From Acanthochromis polyacanthus (taxonomy: Eukaryota > Chordata > Actinopteri > Pomacentridae): a stretch of DNA of 64,000 nucleotides. The notes beneath the pieces are model-generated. The model saw nothing but the letters and a program-made list of their open reading frames with translations, did no database searches and was not told the DNA's origin. The translations under genes were made by a program, and so were the position numbers. Numbering within the stretch: the stretch's first letter is position 1; each line of letters opens with the position of its first letter. The stretch lies in assembly GCF_021347895.1 (NCBI RefSeq), contig NC_067120.1:20259361-20323360 (forward strand), written 5' to 3'. Below are positions 1 to 13,726 of the stretch, one piece after another.

Positions 1-2370
1 CCAACCAGGATGTTTTCAGTTACAAAGTGCATTATTGTAAATAAACTAAAGACATTTAAACATCGACTGGTTTCTTTATTCATTTATCGTTAAGTGTATT
101 GAAAATGTGACACATACCAGACTTAATATTCACAATCTGTAGCTACAGCCTCAAAACGGGATCAAATAGAACTTCATTCATCCTCCACATTTTTGGGCCA
201 ACGTTCAACACACATAGTAAAAATGCATATATACATAGCAGCACAAGATATCACATGTTGATGATTAATGTGTTTACACATTAAATACAAATGTTTGTGG
301 CCAAGTACCAAATGTCCTGATTGTGAACTTGAAGATGAACCAGTTAATTTCTTGATAAATAGAACATTTTAACTGGGAGATTTTGACAGCTGAACTTGGT
401 GTGACGCGATCAGGTAATGGTATTATTAAAGAAATGTCTAATTTTGTTGAAGTAGCTGAAACTACAGAAACAATCAGTTCATGGGATTGTACAGTGATGT
501 AACAGAGTGGCGGTGTTTTACCCCAAACAGCACTTGGCAGGGTTGTTTGAGGTACAAGCTTTTTTCCCCATTGGTGTGTGGAGAGACACAAACAAAATCT
601 GTAAATTCATTTTGGTTCATCCTGACATTAAATCACTGAATTAAGAAACACCTGATATAACCTGCTGAACCTGACTTTTGTACACTGGCAGTTGCTAATT
701 GGCAAGTCAGAACTAAATAGTCAGTCCAGTTTGCATTCAGTTACTTAGGCGCATGCTGTAGTTACTTAATATTTGCAGTGTGCATCAAACTCTACACTTT
801 CAGTTGCACACTTTCTTTTTTTTTCTTAGGATAGACACCCAAAATTGTTGCAATTGAGAGGTTTGGTGAGATTAGAAAACTTTGTAATGAAGCCCATCTA
901 AAAACATTTTCCACTTAGTCACTAAGTATTGCATGAGTTAATTTCATAAGTATTGCGACATTTAACTATGCTAGTGTGACTAAGAAGTTTGCTGATTACC
1001 CACTGATAGTTACACTGATGAAATTATCTATATACACACATGCTCTGTTAACAGTTTAAATAAAGATGTATAAGAGAATGAGTTTTTTTTTAATTGTAGA
1101 ATTCACTATTCCAGTCAAGATTATAATATTAAGTGAAAAAAATGCTGCTTTGAACTCTTCACACTCTTGATGCAACAGCCAAAGTGTTGTAAGACATTCT
1201 TTGCCTTCATGGTAAGGCCGCTGGTGTATTCTTATACTGCCGTCTGGAGAACATTTCCCCGTGTAAAATACTATGCTGACTTTTTGTTGATGAATTTTTA
1301 GTTTGGTAGACCGTCGATTTATTGTAGAGGAGACCCTGTTGCATATGTTAACTGCTCAGGTGTCTGTGAGGAGCCAGCAGCAGTTCGTCTTCAGAACACC
1401 TACTCTAAAAATATTACTTTAGATCCCCTTGAACTCATACTATTCCCATACAATTTTTTAGATTGGACATTACAACCTTAATCTTCATCAGCCAAAATGT
1501 ATTTCCTATGCCCAGTGCAATCACATTAAACTGTTGATCTTTACTTATCCTTCACCAAAAGCTCATACAACATTGATAACCCCAGATGGTAAACACTACT
1601 ACACTTTCGTTCTGTTTAATCAAATCATTTGAATGATTGATTTTTCAAATTACACAGTTACAGATTCATCAATGAGTGTGACTAATATTTGCAAAAAGTG
1701 GCAAGATGACTAACTTAAATGCAGCAAATGTTTTGATTACCTTGAGGTTAACATTTAACATATGAATACTTCCAACATGACACTTTTTCTTTCTCCGTCT
1801 CTCTGTTCTTGTGAGCTGCATTGTGCTTTTGGAGAAGCTTCTGGAAACATATCCTTTTCTTTGTTGTCAGGAATAGTCTGACCTTTGCTCACACATTCAC
1901 ACCAGCTCTGATGCACACATACAGAGAGGTCTGAAAATAGCTGTACTGAATAGTTAATACATAAATCGGCTTCATCGTTACAATGCAATACACAGCTAAA
2001 CATTGGAACAAAAGTGGAGATTATTCTAAAATTGATTGCCAGGCAATGATATTTAGTATACGCTCCGTATATGTACCTAATTGTTGACATGAAATTGTTG
2101 TTGCAGTTATTTTTTTTCCCCAGTTGTTTTGTTAATGCACCTCCCCAGGCAGCCTCACTGTAGCATCAGCATCCTTTGTGTAAAATCTATTGTGAGAAAT
2201 GCTGTTATTGAGAAATGACTGCACTTGTTCAGCTTTACCATAGACGTATACAGCCTCTAGCTTCACGTGCAAGAGTAAAGACTAGACATAAAAAACAAAA
2301 TAACTACTTCACCGGAGTACACTTTGTACAGTGTTTTTTGTGAGTAAGAAAGTTTCATTAATGCCCCCAC
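1..2370. other. ampd3 intron 4, nothing else recognised
   Basis: AT-rich sequence with only short open frames on either strand. No AMPD3 catalytic-region motif and no clear repeat was seen, so I read it as the 5' part of a long intron. Confidence 0.5.
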
Positions 2371-2536
2371 CTGGCAAGACCTCATCCTCCTCCTGCCACT
2401 TCTCATTTTCAGCATTGCGAAGGAAACGTGCAGTGGTTCTGGGGAAACGGTGGTAGGCCAGCCTGGAGTATTTCTCTCTGATGAACAGTGCTGTGAGCAG
2501 ACTCTTGGCTGCTTGCTCGTAGTCCTCAACTGTGAT
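2371..2536 (-). CDS. ampd3: ampd3 exon 4
   Basis: 55 codons plus one base: [33 protein letters not shown], and a divergent acidic end, WQEEDEVLP. The acceptor is aatgtttacag and the donor cag|gtgggg. The next exon, which should carry the EDPY…LDD block, is not in the window. Confidence 0.93.
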
Positions 2537-5500
2537 CTGTAAACATTATGGGGAATTTCAAAAAGTTCTAAATTCAAGTTGCTAAATGCATTCATTATTG
2601 TAAATGAGTTTTCATTTTGTATTTTCCTTCATCAAGGCAACATGCTAGAAACAGTGTGCCCTAAAACACTTTAAAGAACTCCAGAAATTAGATGAAACTG
2701 AGGTTCACAGCTTCATAGACATTGCTTTAGCACCAGATAGAATCATTTTTGCATTTAGACTTTTTGACAATGATCAGTATACAGAGGATGGACTTCTATT
2801 TGGGTAAAACATGACATTTACTATGGTGATCCTAACTGGCCACTTTTTCTTTTTATTTCATTATTGGTATGATTCTATAAACCACTCATCCATTTTGTTT
2901 TCTGATCAGAAAAGAGGATTACAGTCCTACTGGGAATCTCTCTAGCATGGCTATAGCTGTTAAATATTACTGTCTCTTGTCCAATTGTTGCATATTTATT
3001 TGTGTAGAGGGGCTTATTTTCCTTATGGTTCCCATTTTGATTGCAGGGAGATGTTGAGTTGCACATCAGCTTGTGAAGTGTTCACTCTGCTTACCCCTGC
3101 ACAGTAGTCCCCGCTGATGGTAACCCGCTGGAAGTCTGGGAAGCTTTCTGGAAGAACAGGTTCAGGAGTGGTTGGACTTAGCAGTGGGGAAACGCCAGAC
3201 AGGGCCCAGTCAGGGCAGGGTATCTGCAGAGATACTGACTGCGAACGCTTCAACATGAAGTTCTTCTTCCTAGTGACACACAAGAAAGGACGATCTTTAC
3301 TCTAACAGACCGATAGCTCACATCTGCCTCAATTACACTTTCAAAAACTGGGAGCATTTTCTGATGTAGGTTGGTGTTTTATGATGCAAAAATATTCAGA
3401 AAGAGACATGTCTGATTACACTTCCTACCTCTTAACAGACTCCTGAGACTGCTGCTCAGCCATCTCCTTTTGCAGTGCCCTCTCCCTGTCCTCATGCAGA
3501 CCGATGGGACAGTCCTCAGGCACAGTGAATAGCGCCATAGCATCCTTGGTGTCTTCCTCCTTCAGGGCAGAGGCGTATACCTTCTCTGCTATCAGACGTA
3601 CCCTCTCATCCACCTCACTCATTGACATTCTTTGGAAAAGCCGGGGGATATCTGAGGAGGTCAAGTAAATGTACGTTTAAGTGAGTCACATCTTTCTTGC
3701 CAACAAATGTGGCATTTACAAAGGTATCAGAAGAAGGAAAGATTTATCTTCTAGACGCATATAGTTTTTATTTAATTACAGAAATGATATGTTTGTTCTA
3801 TTCTAATATTGTGAGCTAATTGTCATTACTAGAAATTAGTTACTGCAGTCAGTAGCAGCACTCAGTGAAGTAGATAGATGTAATAATTTAGTAATGTCTG
3901 AGCAAGTTGCTGACACGCTGATGCATTATATTTCATTGCATTAATGTGAGGAATTATAGCAGCATGTAAAGGAGAAATAACATTTTCTTAGTGATGGCAG
4001 TAAATACAATTTCCTGGTAGATAAACTTGAGACGTACAAGTCTGAAGCAGGGCAGAGGGGTATTTTGCAATGCCTCATGTTATCTTGCACCAGTAAACAT
4101 GTCTTGAGTGGCTGATTTGTGTTTCAGGACTGGCTACGTATTCTGCCAACTAGCGAGGCAAGTTACAGTAAACACAATTAATCACTTTCCCAGCCACCCT
4201 CAAGTGGCAGCATGACCTCTTAGCTCTTTGGGAGTAAGGGTCACTCTTTGTGAGACCAAACAACACTGAGAACAGTATGTGACACTTGGAAAACCAAAAG
4301 GAGTTCTAAGACCTGGACTTTGTCTTTTGATAATATTATGTGTCTTTGTCATGCAATTTCAGCATAATGCAACACTAAAATTGTCAAACTATCATTGAAC
4401 TTGCAACCCATACATAATATATATTGTATGACTTTGTAATCAATCTGCATTCATGACTACAAAGTTCCAATGCATTAGAGGGGCATGAGTTTTAGAAGTT
4501 CAGTTGACTGTTGGTTGCTGGTTGAACGTTATGCCTTCATGCTCCTCACTGTTGCTGCATTTTGCTACAGAAATCTGATCAGTGGATCAGAATTTCTTTT
4601 ATCACTCACATTTTTGCAGAAAGTCTAAAACAGCTTGGCTAACAGAAAGTCAAAAACAAACACATTTGGAGAAGGATCTCCAAATATGCATTGTGCTACT
4701 TTACAGGAATATAGTTACTGCAGCGTTTACTGTAAATGGAAAAGGAATGTCTGACCCTGTTGTTATAACTGCATACTGTCATCTTGTTTCTCAAGACCTT
4801 TTGGTGGGAAAACAGTCTGTTTATTTGGATTGAGCCAGTTCTGTTATGCAGCCATGGCATGAGCTCTGATGCTAATTTTAAACTCAAGGCCCTGTGAATA
4901 TGTAGTTTGATCAGATTAGATGATACACAGCGGGGTTATTTTCAAATAGCTTTTTCTACTCGCGTAATGCCCGTGGTGTAAAAACTACTGTTGCTAACCA
5001 GCATCCCATCAGTGGGGGAGATGCTTGGCTATTCTGATTAATAGGTCATCACCGTTGCTAAAATTATTTATGCTGCAGTCAGTGTAGGTCACTCGGTCAC
5101 ATCAAACCAGGTGCAGATACATGAATCAACAAGTACAAGACTGGATGTGCAGCACACTGTATCAGATAACAAATTTCTCAGCTGTAGACTACATTCCTGA
5201 TCGTTTACATGCAACTCCATCTGTCTAAAAACTTTTGGCATCTTCCCAGATGACACCATTAATGTTTGCCCTCCTACTGGCACAGTTAGCTGCCTGTTCA
5301 TTGGTTGGCACATTTCGGAAGCTGTCATTCCTAATGAGTCTCTCAGCACGTGTACGCTCTCTCTGTACTGGACCAGCTGAGCAGCGTCTTGGATGACCTT
5401 GACCTATATCCCCCCAACTATTGAAAACTGACATGCACAAAGCATTCTGGGTATGTTGGGAAGGTTTATCAATTGCAAGTAAATTTTTGTCTTAATTTTG

Positions 5501-7805
5501 CAATGTGACAGCATTGCAATATTGCCAACATTTGCACACAGACTTTGTTTGTAACTTTTTTTTAATCTTATTCTATTATTATTTATTATCTCATCTCATT
5601 TTATTTGTTATTTCAGTTGTATGAAGGGAATTCACAAAATAAGAATTTCATCACTCAGTAACTACTGTGTTTTTTGCTGAGTGTATGGCAACAAAGTTCT
5701 TGAATTTGTAACAAGTTAACAATAATCACAAAAACATCAGAATTCAGTAATTCATTTTATAATAATCACTTTTAATATTTTATTAAATATCCTTTTTTCA
5801 GCTGTTCGGTTAAAGCTGGTAAATCTTCTTTAGATTTGTCAGTATCAATCAGAAAGTGCATTGTCCAATACTGCCTTTGTGCATCAGACAGTAGCTGTTT
5901 AGTGAACCTCTTTATTATTATTATTGTCATCATTTTAAACACTTAGCATCCCAGCATCACTGAACAGTTTGACAATCAGCAGGGGTGCTGTAGGTCTGTC
6001 TCTCTCTTACCTTCTGTTGTGATTTGGGCCATGTTTGGTTTTCTCAGTCTCTGCCTGTTGAGTCAAGTATCTCAGCTTTCATATGTCTGCTTCTGTGTCT
6101 TCTAGACCCCCCTAGCTCTTAGCTTTGGCTCCACTGTTTTCATATGCCTGGCATTCGATGCCAGGTCTCACAGAACACTTTCAAGTGTTGCTAAATGCTC
6201 TTGAAACTGTCAAGATTGTCCTCGCGCCTGGTGTCCGTGTCTCTCGTATCTGTGAGGCTTCTCCTCAGGGTGTTCACTCCGACTGCCTCTGTCAGGCTTT
6301 GCTCTGTTGTTTATGTGGCCCAGGGACTGTATGCGTGATGCAGCTGCTAGATGTTGCGGTCTTGAATATCCTCTTCTATCTCTATTTTAGGGTGTTGTGA
6401 GCATCATGGCAACAGGAGCAGCTAATCCAAGCTGGTATGTCACAACTGTCTGCTAGCATAAGAGCAGCTATCTGTGAGATGGGGCAATAAGGAGGGAACG
6501 AAATACTGTGGTTCACCAGGTAATATTAACACTTTGATGCACAAAATGGGTCAAAAGATACCATATTCCACTTAATATGGGTCACTTTTGACCCATGTTG
6601 TGCATCAAAGGCTGGGAATGGACCTTTTAAGATCCTAATTGCTCCCATATGATTCAGTAAGGCTTAACTAGTCACTATGTTAAAGGACATTTTTTCCATG
6701 CAAATAGTCTTTACAAGGCCGCCGTTGGATTTCCTTTTTAAAAAATCCGTTATTTACCAAATGCAAAAAGTTGAGAAGTTTGTGACTATGAAAATACATC
6801 CATAGTCATCTGAAAACAGTTTTCCATGATTACAATAGCATACACAGATTTATGCAGAATCTTCTATTAAATAGGTTTCTAAAAGATTGAAATTATACTT
6901 TAGTGTATGGCAAAGACTCTAAAGGCTGGAGAGTATCACTGTGACTGCAGTCAAAGAAAAGTGTCCGTTCTTTAATCCAAATAACTCAACCCAAAGTCTG
7001 ACTAAAGTAGTAGTAGTAAAAATATGTCTGGACATGTTACTTTCCATTGCAAAAGCCACATAAAATACACCAGCTCTTACAACTTGTTTTCCACTAAGAA
7101 AATTGAAAGAATACAAAAAAAAGCTGCAGGATTTGTCATTTTGTGAAGTACATTTCAGGACAAAACTGCTCTTAGTCGGCACATAATCATATGTTCACAA
7201 AGGTGGAAGTCCAGGCTTTAGCTGCAGTTGTGTCACATTTCCTGCTTTGAATCACTGCCATGGATTGTATATATATTTTTATAAGCAATTTACAACCACT
7301 GCCCTGGCTTTAAGCTCAGCTCTCTGAAGTGTACACAGTGAATACATCTCCTGCTAGGTCCACTGTGTCATTGTTCTTACCTTTCCCAGTTTGAGATGAC
7401 AGCACACAACTTTGAAATGCACTGAAATATTGTGCTTTTATTATTACAATAGAAAACAGTCCAAAGTCATTGATGCTCTTCGTAGTATGTTGCCAAAAGG
7501 TGACTCAATTTTTTTCCTGTGCCGTATTTAGGTGGAACATCAAGGTTGAGTGGAGTAAAATCCTTGTCCAGCATCAGCGAAAGAGGCCGATTTGTGTGTC
7601 ACCAGGAGTGGTGAGCTGTGTTGTAACGATATTCAACAACTGAACGTATAGAATTTTGTTGGCGGCCCTGAAATCAGAGCCAAGTTTGCTTTTCTGTAGA
7701 ACTGTGCATCTGTGCCCGTGTTTTAGAATATTGGAATATTTACTTACCCCTCGAAAAGCATGGTGTCGACTGCTGCTTGTGGAGGAGTGCGTCCCTTTTC
7801 TTCAT
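2371..7805 (-). CDS. ampd3: ampd3 gene, 5' coding part (rest beyond left edge)
   Basis: AMP deaminase 3, the cytosolic enzyme that converts AMP to IMP and ammonia. Exons: probable first coding exon 7748-7816 (ATG at 7805), then 3429-3651, 3095-3269 and 2371-2536. Together they encode about 207 N-terminal residues, including [51 protein letters not shown] and the [24 protein letters not shown] block. All align well with human AMPD3, and RSQSLSLQ-type residues separate it from AMPD1 and AMPD2. This is the regulatory N-terminal region; the catalytic metal-binding domain is outside. No further exon was found in 1-2370. Intron 1 is about 4.1 kb. Alternative first exons are known for human AMPD3, so other starts may exist. 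Confidence 0.93.
3095..3269 (-). CDS. ampd3: ampd3 exon 3
   Basis: One base plus 58 codons, [17 protein letters not shown] to [13 protein letters not shown]. The acceptor is gtgtcactag and the donor ggg|gtaagc. The middle ([13 protein letters not shown]) is Ser/Pro-rich and variable, as in the mammalian protein; both ends are conserved. Confidence 0.95.
3429..3651 (-). CDS. ampd3: ampd3 exon 2
   Basis: Two bases, 73 codons and two bases, from [19 protein letters not shown] through [12 protein letters not shown] to QSQESVK. The acceptor is gacctcctcag and the donor ag|gtagga. It aligns with the start of human AMPD3 ([20 protein letters not shown]). Confidence 0.95.
3652..7747. other. ampd3 intron 1 (predicted)
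   Basis: No coding signal or recognised gene. It holds one near-perfect hairpin repeat at 6532-6610, listed separately. Frames of 60-90 codons, such as 6125-6400, look like chance. Confidence 0.45.
6532..6610. repeat. 26-bp inverted repeat (hairpin)
   Basis: Arms 6532-6557 and 6585-6610 are complementary at 25 of 26 positions (ctttgatgcacaaaatgggt against its complement), with a 27-base loop. The shape suggests a tiny MITE-like foldback element. It lies in ampd3 intron 1. Confidence 0.7.
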
Positions 7806-7816
7806 TTTGCTTTTAC
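7748..7816 (-). CDS. ampd3: ampd3 probable first coding exon
   Basis: ATG at 7803-7805 opens 19 codons, [19 protein letters not shown], plus one base. The donor gaggg|gtaagta is near-consensus. The leftover G joins AT of exon 2 to make Asp and keeps the AMPD3 frame open. An acceptor-like cttcttctag at 7817 suggests the exon is internal, with a non-coding exon further upstream. No homology is recognised for these 19 residues, but human AMPD3 also has variable short N-termini. An alternative start is the ATG pair in exon 2 (MSMSEVDER). Confidence 0.5.
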
Positions 7817-8100
7817 CTAGAAGAAGCATAGCTTTAATTAACAATGGACTACTCACTGGCAAAGTAATAGCTTAGATGTGAAATCTGGTGTAAATATGTA
7901 TCCCCTCTCTTAAGATCACTGGTATTGTGGTGGACTTTTGAAGCTATTGTGTGGGGAGATGCTGACCTCAGGGGATGCATGCATTTATCAGACCCAAAAC
8001 CCATGCGGGGTGGCCCCTCGGGGCGCCGGGGTGCTTTGGTGACTCTACATAACCTCAAGCCGATCGCTGCCCCCCCTGTGGCAGCGACGTCTCATTCGAA

Positions 8101-8430
8101 GGGCTGCACAGTGGTATAGTGGTTAGCACTATCGCCTTGCAGCAAGAAGATCCCCGGTTCAAATCCTGGTCTGGGACTGGGATCTTTCTGCATGGAGTTT
8201 GCATGTTCTCCCTGTGCATGCGTGGGTTTTCTCCGGGCACTCCGGCTTCTTCCCACAGTCCAAAAATATGCTGAGGTGAATTGGCTACTCTAAATTGTTC
8301 GTAGGTGTGAATCAAGTAAAATAAATTGTTCGTAGTGTGATTGTTTGTCTGTATATGTAGCCCCGTGACAGACAGACTGGCGACAGACTGCTGACCTGTC
8401 CAGGGTGTCCCCTACCTTCGCCCGAGTCAG
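8101..8430 (+). mobile_element. tRNA-derived SINE, copy 1
   Basis: The head carries pol III boxes: a box-A-like TGGTATAGTGGTTAGCAC at 8112 onward and a box B, GGTTCAAATCC, at 8156-8166. The family body follows (ctgcatggagtttgcatgttct). The usual tail is missing; homology stops near gagtcagctg. An internal stretch, aaattgttcgta, is duplicated at about 8293-8335. Confidence 0.8.
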
Positions 8431-8760
8431 CTGGTGTGGGGAGATGGTCTGTGCAGGCCCAGTTGTAGCTGGTTTTAGAGCTCCACAGCCCCAGCTGCCA
8501 GTTGTCTCAGCTAATTAGCCTTGAGCTGAAGACCTGAACTCCACCCTTTGCTCTCCCCGCCTCACAGCTTGTCTGATTGGGCCACCACCCGGTTCCCTCC
8601 ATGTACATCCAGCCTTCTACATACATCATCTCACCCGGGGTATAAATCATCAACTAACCTCACAATCAAGGTGGCTGGAATTTAGTGTGAACAATTTGCC
8701 CCGGTGCTGCTTGTCTTTGTATTTTATGTGTGTGTTAAATGTTTTCTGTATGTCTGTGGG
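8431..8760. other. GC-richer stretch next to SINE, unassigned
   Basis: More GC-rich than its surroundings, with a TATA-like ggtataaatca near 8640 and no open frame. It could be a piece of a retroelement promoter inserted into the SINE, but no family is recognised. Confidence 0.2.
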
Positions 8761-10470
8761 TGTATCAAAAGTTCCTCTTTGTGGAACTTAAATGTTTCTT
8801 GTAACTGAATAGTACAATTTTAAATTATATTTTGTTGATTTGCCAGGGAAATTGTCTTCTTCCATATCCCAGCTTGTTCGGAAACAGGGTCAGCACTACC
8901 ACGGCAGCCCTAGAGCTGATGTGGGCTTGTTCAAGGGCTGAATAGTGGCCATGTTTAACCAAGTTCACGGCATAATTACATCATTTTGACCATGTTTGCA
9001 GATTAAAGTCTATTCAGGCCTGACATTTAGCATAATTACAGGCAGTACTATAGGATTGTTTCCAATGTTTAAGCTGTATGTGTTTGTTTCTAATATTCTT
9101 GTTTAGACTAATAAATATGATTTCAAGAAATGATCTCAATTGTAATTATTGCAAAAATTAATATTACTATAAGCTAAAAAATGTAACCCTCAGGTCTTTT
9201 TGATACATTCATAACTTTAGTCACATTGTAGGGGAGGCATTCTCATTGTTGCAGGTGAAAAATGGCATTTTGAATTGAATTGGTCCTTTAGGGATTTCAA
9301 CGGATAAAAACAACTGCTTTGCTGCAGAAAGACTACATTTATGACCAAAACCATAATCGCTACAGGAGGCAGACAACAATCCAAACATGGGGCACTACTG
9401 CTGATCTGCTGGGCCAGCATGTCAAATTTATGTTAAGTGTAAAATTATCTTTGCAAGACATGGGGTTCAGTAGGGCAAGTGTATGTTACAATCTAAAATA
9501 AGCCATGTCTAGAGAGATTTGGGGTGAAGTGAGTGAAGATTAATCCTTAAACATCAGTACAGCACAATGTATTGATACCATGAAGTGACGCAACATGCTT
9601 ACCGCAATGTCAGACGTCAGTAGGTTAACCAGTAGCAGGAGTTAGTTGCTGATAAATGCTGTGAAATGCACCTATTATATTATATTTTTTGAATACCTGT
9701 GGGTATTTATTTGGTTGATATTTTCGTTCAGTTTACAAGAAGTACACTGGAGACCGAGTGCAGATCTAACAATGGCAAGAGGAACCTTTTTTTCTTTATT
9801 CTAGAGGAAGTAGGGACAAACAGTATTCCAGTAACAGATATGATGTTGACTTAAAAGAAAATGAAATTATTGTTAATGGTAGGTGATAAGATTTCAATCA
9901 TAATTGTACTGACTTATTTTTAAAAGTTAGAATTATGTTTTTTTTGCTAGATTAATATTCAGAAAGTCAGCTGTAAACACACAGTTTAAGGTTTTTAATA
10001 TAAGCCTTGCAGTTTTCCACAGAAATGCATGTTTTAATGAGAAGTATCTTTTGTTTGGCCGCTCTACCACAAAGGCCTGATTGGTGAAGTGCCGCTCTGC
10101 TGGTTGTCCTTCTGTAAGGTTCTCCTTCCTCCAAACTTTGAGAACTTTTTGACTGCATTATATGTATACAACATTGAGTTGACCAACAATAGAAGAAGTA
10201 GAAGATTTAAAAAAAAACAAAAAAAAAAAAAAACAGGCTGGCAGTTAGCTGAGAACATTTCATATCAGATGTGTCGGTTTTGGAATTTCCTGTTTTTTCT
10301 GCTACAAGCTTAGTGTACACAACGTTGCAACATTGAGTCACACTGCTCTTTTGTTTATCTAAAGGTGCTGCACTGGCATGCAGTATCAGTATACTGACAT
10401 CAATGCAAACGGGTTTGTTTATATTGGGATATTCAAATTCTCCTAAATCGTATGTAACAGTTTCCTCTCT

Positions 10471-10575
10471 AGGGTTGTGGTGGTGAGGGTGGAGTCTATC
10501 CCAGCTGGTTTAAGGTGTAGGCAGGGAACACAACGCATAAGTCACCAGTCTGTCACAGGGCAACACATAAATGCA
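10471..10575 (-). repeat. decayed SINE body fragment
   Basis: Contains agggttgtgg, tctatcccagctggt, aggcaggga and caccagtctgtcacaggg, matching the minus-orientation body of the SINEs at 24.7 and 26.7 kb with many mismatches. Head and tail are absent. Confidence 0.6.
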
Positions 10576-13500
10576 ATCTGAACAGGACCTTATTAATACC
10601 AAAAATAGTGACCCACTTAGATCACCTGGCTGTGCTGCTGTAAAGTAGATCCGACTGAAATTGTGGGCTGTAGCTGTTAGCTGTTCGCTCAAAAAACTGA
10701 GTCGTATGCAGTTGTGGGCACAATTGAGATAATGAAAATACATTTGAACATCAAATGTCAATGCAAAGATCAATGCATCAGATGTGATGTATTTGACTGA
10801 GAGGTGCTCAGTTATCCTGAGTTAATAAATAGCTCTTTATGACAACAGCAATAATGTACTAGTTGATTCACAGCTGAATGAAGAAGTGAACTCTTTGGCA
10901 GTTAAGATCAATCCCACCTAATAACTAACTTCACTGCTGTACAGAATGGTCTTTTATGAAGAAACTTAAATGATCAGTCGTCCTCCTTCGCTGTTTTGAT
11001 GCCAGTGTGGTGTTGCAGACAGCATGGTCAGAAATAGCATGACTGATAGTACAAAAACGCTAAAGGCATTTTCGTGCTCTGGCAGGATGGGGGCGTTCCT
11101 CAGGGCATTCTGAGAACTTGAAGTTCTTGTTTTGCATAAGTACCAGTGACTCATTTTTTTGTACTGACTTGGACCAACTGTTGAGACATGCAAAGAATGT
11201 CATGGCGAGGCATTTCTGTATGTCAAAGCCTGTATCATGTGCAAAGTCTAACAGATCTTAGAAAGTTAAGCATTCCTGTTTTTACTTGAAAGAAACAGAG
11301 AGGCTCAGTGATTGTTAGAAAATGCAAATATTTGCCCCCTGCACAAACAGACGAACACAGTTTTAGCTGAAGCAAAAATTTCTACAAGCAGGCACAAGTT
11401 GAAGCTGTAATCTGATAGTGAAAAGAGGTGATGGGAAAAGTCTCTTCTTAGGAAAACAGGTGAGCAGATGTTTTTTTTTTTTGCCGCTAATTTATGCTTA
11501 GACAGATTATGGTATTTTAGACTCAATTTTGTTGTCACGGACAAGCACAAATGACATGAATGTGGTCCAGTCCTACTTTGTGGAAATATGTTTTAAAATA
11601 ATTTATCTTCACAACAATTAGTATGCGTCTCAAGCATGTTACAAATCTCTCAAGCATATTGCTTTCCATGTCATGTACAAATCACCTGAAATACATTTCA
11701 GCCTCTGGGAATCATTGACTGTGCTACACCTTGAAAGGCTTTTCTTTGGTCGGTGAGGGAACAAGAGCATGAACACGCCCACACAAACATGAACACTGTA
11801 AGAGCTGCAGCTTAAAACTAAAAATCCTCAACTTTTTGGTGTTTTAAATTATCAGTTACATTGAATAATATTGAAATTCTTCTATTTTAGCATCTGCTGG
11901 TCTGAAAAACTAACAGAGCTAAGAGCCACTTCAAAGAACAGTGTCTTTTTACTTCAAAATATGTTATCTCCATTGATTTCCAAGGCAAATTAACACAACG
12001 GCATTTCTATCAGCAGATGCTACATTCAAAGCAGGGTAAGCGCAAAAAGAATGCCAGAGCGGTGACAATAGCATGAAGTGATTATAGACAGAAGAGCTTG
12101 AAGGTAAAGCTTCAAGTTATGCTAGAATGAAGAATTATTGGGACAGCAGTGTACTTACTGTTTGCAGGCTCGTGCACAATGTCAAAATCTCCTGGAACGG
12201 TTGAGACCCTTATTAGGTGTCATCAGACGGAAGTCTTGCAAGTTCAGCCTCTGGCAGAAGCACAGCTGGTTAACCCTTTCACTGCCCGTCAGAACTGTAA
12301 AGGTGCACAGCGTTAGATACATGAGTTTCAGGAAGTGATCTGCATCCCGTTTAGTCTCTGTTGTAAAGGAAGTGCTGGAGGAAATTTGCACTTAAACCAG
12401 TACTTCTCTTTCTTTTTATCAAGAGCGTGGAAACTATTTATAGACTGCACCCATCTTTGTTTATACAAGATGTGTGTGTTGTTCATCAGGCTGGCAGCAT
12501 CTCACCATCTCCTTTTAGGGGATATGATTGCGCAACGAAAAGCATACATGAAAACCTTTGCGCCATAGCGTTTAACAGGACTGCTGACTTATTTCTTTAA
12601 GTCAGTCGAGTTTCTTAGACCTGCTTGTAAGGGAAATTTAGACAATCACAGTAAAGAAAGTTGAGTAGATTAAAAATATTTCCTGTGATTTTGATTTACC
12701 CTTCCTGTGCTGGGGGGCGTCTGAAAGACCCAGAACATGGCATCACTGGTTATATTCCTAATAAGGTAGTGTTGAATGCGATGAGCACATTTCAGTGCAT
12801 TGTTAGTAAAAGGTGACTATCAGATTTGTATGGGTTTGCATTTCAGTGTTCTCCTCTTTTTTTTTTTTTAAATTTTCTTTGTTTACTTTATCAATAACAA
12901 ATGTTGAATTTTGTATAAAGTTTTACAACCTAAACAGTGATAATTACATAGTGTTTAATAACTTTGGCAGTGTTACAAAGAACAGGAAATATTATTAAAA
13001 GAGTAAAGGGTACTAAAACGTTTCCATGTTAGTAAAATGTATTTTTTATCAGCATTACTGGAACCACTTTGTCTGTGAACCACGTTTACCATGCAGGATG
13101 TGGCTGAGAAGGTTTCAGAATGGTGAACTAAGTCTTGCAGCACCACCATCTGGACAGTGAAGGGACATTTTCTATTGTGTCTGGATTGCTGAGTTAGAAT
13201 TAAAAGTTTATATGCTCCTTAGTTTTTCACCTAGTTACAATATTTATTATGAAATGATTAGTCTGTAGTCTACCACAGAGTGCAGCCACAATACCGCCTA
13301 TTGTTTTTCATGGTCTGTTTGATAAAGGCACGGAAAATGCACATTTGAATTCTTCAAAAAAACAACTATACTATATTACATGTGAAATCATTTACTGCTT
13401 AAGTGCATCATTGTTCACGTGCAGATTTCAAAATAAATTAGCACCACATAAATCACAACAGGGATATCTTCGAGATCAGTACATATCATACAGACCTGAC

Positions 13501-13726
13501 AACTGAGCAAACTATCTCGTCCCTTTTAGCTGTAATTATGAGCACAATCTGACTTAGACCAGAGTTTTAAAAAAAAATGTGGAAGTGATGTATTGGCTGA
13601 CAGCATTTTTTTACCCAGAAATACATAACCTTAAACAATTATTACTGACATGGATGCTTTAGGTTATTTTAAAGAATTGTGACAAAGCTAGAAACTCAGC
13701 TGTGCATTTTGAACAACTGACCTGAC

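Noticed and set aside
8112..8175. tRNA-like sequence with A and B boxes
   Set aside because: It is the head of a SINE, not a functional tRNA gene: the cloverleaf cannot be completed and the same head recurs at 25.0, 27.0 and 55.3 kb.
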